Source of the DNA: Candidatus Gastranaerophilales bacterium
Lineage (GTDB): Bacteria; Cyanobacteriota; Vampirovibrionia; Gastranaerophilales; Gastranaerophilaceae
Direction: 5' to 3'
NCBI GenBank assembly: GCA_944326615.1
Contig: CALVEO010000002.1
Coordinates: 36,245 to 100,244, forward strand
Length of the DNA stretch: 64,000 nt
Below are positions 62,101 through 64,000 of this stretch, one piece after another. Every line of letters begins with the position of its first letter. Within the stretch, counting starts at the first letter, position 1. A program made the translations under genes and the position numbers. The notes below the pieces were generated by a model, which was not told the DNA's origin, made no database searches, and worked only from the letters and a program-made list of their open reading frames with translations.

Positions 62101-63618
62101 GTGTATATAAAAGGTATTTCATCAAATGTAAATTTCACTGCCGGAAAAGTAGATTTATATTCTGACTTTGACGGAACGTATTGTCCGGCAAGGCATTTAT
62201 CTTTACATGATCCTGCTGCAAATAGTTTTATGTCAGAATACTGCGCTAAAATGGATAGCTTTTTTAAGTCAACTAATGGTGATATTCATTTTAATATTAC
62301 AACCGGACGAACTTTTGGTGAGTATGAATCTGTATCATGGCTTTTAAAGATGCGTAATTTTAGATTGCCATTTCCAGAAACCGTTATAACAAAAGATGGC
62401 AGTGATAGGCTGCTTAAAAATGGCTCAGATATAGAGTTCTATGAAAAAGGGAAATTCCCGTTTTCATACAATACCACTTCAAAAGAAAAAGAAAATAATA
62501 TAAAAAAAATGTCTAACTGGGATGGCAAAGCTATTTATAATGAATTAAGACGGCTTGCTGATAAGTATAAGATAAGATTTGTTGAAGCTGATTCTCAAAA
62601 TTCTGTTTCGGACTATGGAAACAGATCCTTCTACAGCAGTGGAAAGCTCGACCCAGATGAATGGAAAAAATTGCCAAGAGAAAATGGAAAAATTTTACAT
62701 CATGAATCACCTATAGCTGATTATGCTCTCGGTTCAAGAAATGACGGAAGATTAAAATTTTACCTTCTGTTTCCGCCGGATTACGGTTTTTGTCCTGTGC
62801 GAAACTGGATATATGATAATTTAATGAATGATTTAAAAAATTTTATGAAGTCAAATAATATCAGCTACCATATAGATTGGGAGCCTGCTGATAATTCAAA
62901 TATGCATCGTATATCCTGTTCTATAACTCCTGAATTTGAAAACGGAGCGTTGACAAAATTATATGATACAAAAAATGCCGTAAAAAAAGCAGCTAAAAAT
63001 AATGATATTGTTATAACAGCAGGAGACGGTTCTAATGATTTTGATATGCTCAATCCTCTAAAATATTTAGACGAAGATTTTCTTAAGCAATGTGAACAAA
63101 AATCAAAATACAAAGATTTTTATCGTAAGGATATGAAAAAACGTTTAGAAGATTTGCAAAAAGTCTACAATGATGATGACAGCGCATATATAAAAGGTTT
63201 GCGAAAAGAATTGACTGAAAACGGTTTCCTTAGAAAAATTGAGGAATTGCCAATTTATAGTATTGTTATTAAGAAAAAAAATACGAAATTACAACTGCTT
63301 ATAGATGCTTTTGAACGTATTGGAAAAATAGTAGCGGTTGAAAAAGGAAAACTTGATGATGGAATTAAAAAAATTGTAAAAAATCATGCCGAAAAAAACT
63401 CAAAATATAAGAATTCTATGTCAGAGCAATTTAAATCTTTTATATTCGGTATAAAAAAAAAATCCGCTAAAAATAATCATTCATCACTAAAGATTACAGC
63501 TTTGATTTTTCTTGTCTTTTTAACAGGATATGCAGGATATAAATATTTTATTAAAAGGGTTCAACAAAATGAAGATAGCACCGGTTCAGAAACATCAAAA
63601 CTCAAATCTCTCGGTTGA
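62101..63618 (+). CDS. HAD-superfamily hydrolase with C-terminal membrane anchor
   Basis: Translation starts at GTG after AAGGGG. The F-motif 'SSNVNFTAGK' (F12) directly precedes the HAD motif I 'DLYSDFDGTY' with nucleophile Asp22 and Asp24. Motif II is 'FNITTGRTF', and motif IV 'VITAGDGSNDFDMLNPL' binds Mg, as in sucrose-phosphatase-like (Cof/SPP) enzymes. A Lys-rich extension follows, then a membrane helix about 465-483 and a short tail. The 505-residue length is about twice that of soluble relatives. Substrate unknown, probably a sugar phosphate. Overlaps the next gene by 50 bp. Confidence 0.8.
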   Translation: MYIKGISSNVNFTAGKVDLYSDFDGTYCPARHLSLHDPAANSFMSEYCAKMDSFFKSTNGDIHFNITTGRTFGEYESVSWLLKMRNFRLPFPETVITKDGSDRLLKNGSDIEFYEKGKFPFSYNTTSKEKENNIKKMSNWDGKAIYNELRRLADKYKIRFVEADSQNSVSDYGNRSFYSSGKLDPDEWKKLPRENGKILHHESPIADYALGSRNDGRLKFYLLFPPDYGFCPVRNWIYDNLMNDLKNFMKSNNISYHIDWEPADNSNMHRISCSITPEFENGALTKLYDTKNAVKKAAKNNDIVITAGDGSNDFDMLNPLKYLDEDFLKQCEQKSKYKDFYRKDMKKRLEDLQKVYNDDDSAYIKGLRKELTENGFLRKIEELPIYSIVIKKKNTKLQLLIDAFERIGKIVAVEKGKLDDGIKKIVKNHAEKNSKYKNSMSEQFKSFIFGIKKKSAKNNHSSLKITALIFLVFLTGYAGYKYFIKRVQQNEDSTGSETSKLKSLG

Positions 63619-63916
63619 TAAAGCTAAAAATAAGAATATAACTTTTACTTCATCTTATATACAAGAATTTAATAAAGAAGCAGAATTGTTTAACAAAGAA
63701 TTGATGAAAGATTCAAAGCTCGTATTTTTAAGTCAAAAACTTAATAAACTCCCTGCAAATCAAGAAGAAATTAAGGAATATGAAGATATTGCAAATAAAA
63801 TTCTTGATGTTGCAGAAAAATGCGGTGCCAAAAATTTGCATGAAACTATGAAGGCAACATTTAATTTAATGTTAGAAAACGCAAAAAATACAAATAAGTT
63901 AAATCTAAATATATAA
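63569..63916 (+). CDS. small hypothetical protein with N-terminal F-motif
   Basis: ATG 63569 is chosen because AAAAGGG lies just upstream; an earlier in-frame start at 63530 has none. The 115-residue protein has a polar N-terminus with 'NKNITFTSSYIQEF' (F26 of this start) and then an all-helical region. The motif is the same kind as in the HAD protein whose gene it overlaps by 50 bp, so the two are probably expressed together. No family known. Confidence 0.6.
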   Translation: MKIAPVQKHQNSNLSVDKAKNKNITFTSSYIQEFNKEAELFNKELMKDSKLVFLSQKLNKLPANQEEIKEYEDIANKILDVAEKCGAKNLHETMKATFNLMLENAKNTNKLNLNI

Positions 63917-63932
63917 ATGACCATTAAAAAAT

Positions 63933-64000
63933 TCCCGGAGATGGATTCGAACCACCGTTGGAAGAGCCAGAATCTTCAGTCCTGCCACTAGACGATCCGG
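63933..64000 (-). tRNA. tRNA-Gln (CTG), 5' end cut by window edge
   Basis: On the minus strand the D arm 'GTCTAGTGGCAGGAC', an anticodon arm GAAGA-TTCTGGC-TCTTC with CTG, and a T arm around TTCGAAT are clear. The 3' acceptor CTCCGGGA is present without CCA. Its 5' partner runs off the right edge by a base or two. Confidence 0.85.

Overview
The window is an AT-rich (roughly one-third GC by eye) bacterial chromosome segment. It most resembles a gut non-photosynthetic cyanobacterial relative (Vampirovibrionia/Melainabacteria, order Gastranaerophilales). This is inference from content, not a database result. The clues are an OmpR-family regulator close to cyanobacterial RpaB, pseudopilins with an 'FTLAEVLITLGIIG' type leader, LPS genes (kdsB, lptA, lptC) that imply an outer membrane, and an anaerobic fermentative set (pyruvate:ferredoxin oxidoreductase, ETF, an NfnA-like flavoprotein) with no photosynthesis gene.

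Layout. 1-8,000 is accessory: very AT-rich hypothetical and membrane genes, an XRE and a MerR-like regulator with dyad sites, and a large serine recombinase whose 3' end runs into a tRNA-His gene. This looks like one end of an integrated element whose other end lies outside the window. 8,100-23,400 is core: rpaB, a kdsB-prmA-accA-accD operon, a matrixin-type protease, ybaB-recR, and a seven-gene minus-strand operon lptC-lptA-TPR-dprA-DUF805-topA-aroE. 23,400-32,500 mixes metabolism (PfkB kinase, NfnA-like/small Cys protein/EtfBA, purA) with a strange pilin region. In that region two pseudopilin genes share a duplicated promoter-leader block, one has a run of ten C just after the start, and their N-terminal reading frames are filled with dispersed repeats and a 60-bp tandem repeat that copies the pilin leader. 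The second copy is frameshifted. 32,500-46,400 holds nadD-yqeK, a degenerate ATPase with a Tudor-like tail, a minus operon (PurD-like, dnaJ-like, queE, def, fmt, aroH), two further pseudopilins with cutA behind a consensus promoter, and two LysM cell-wall hydrolases without signal peptides. 46,600-64,000 holds nifJ, a possible RelA/SpoT-fold protein, rlmD, tRNA-Val with a duplicated 3' end, a membrane J-domain protein, the primary sigma factor, a 700-bp repeat-rich spacer, recN, mnmG and a group of lineage-specific proteins, ending inside tRNA-Gln.

How the parts fit. Pyruvate oxidised by NifJ yields reduced ferredoxin, which the EtfBA and NfnA-like flavoproteins could couple to NAD(P)H. Acc, Kds and Lpt genes build the envelope. 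RpaB and RpoD are global regulators. The most unusual signals are the pilin leader expansion with its C tract, a 16-bp perfect inverted repeat around the nadD start, a PurD homologue that has lost its metal-binding residues, and a short phenylalanine-centred N-terminal motif shared by at least six otherwise unrelated lineage-specific proteins.
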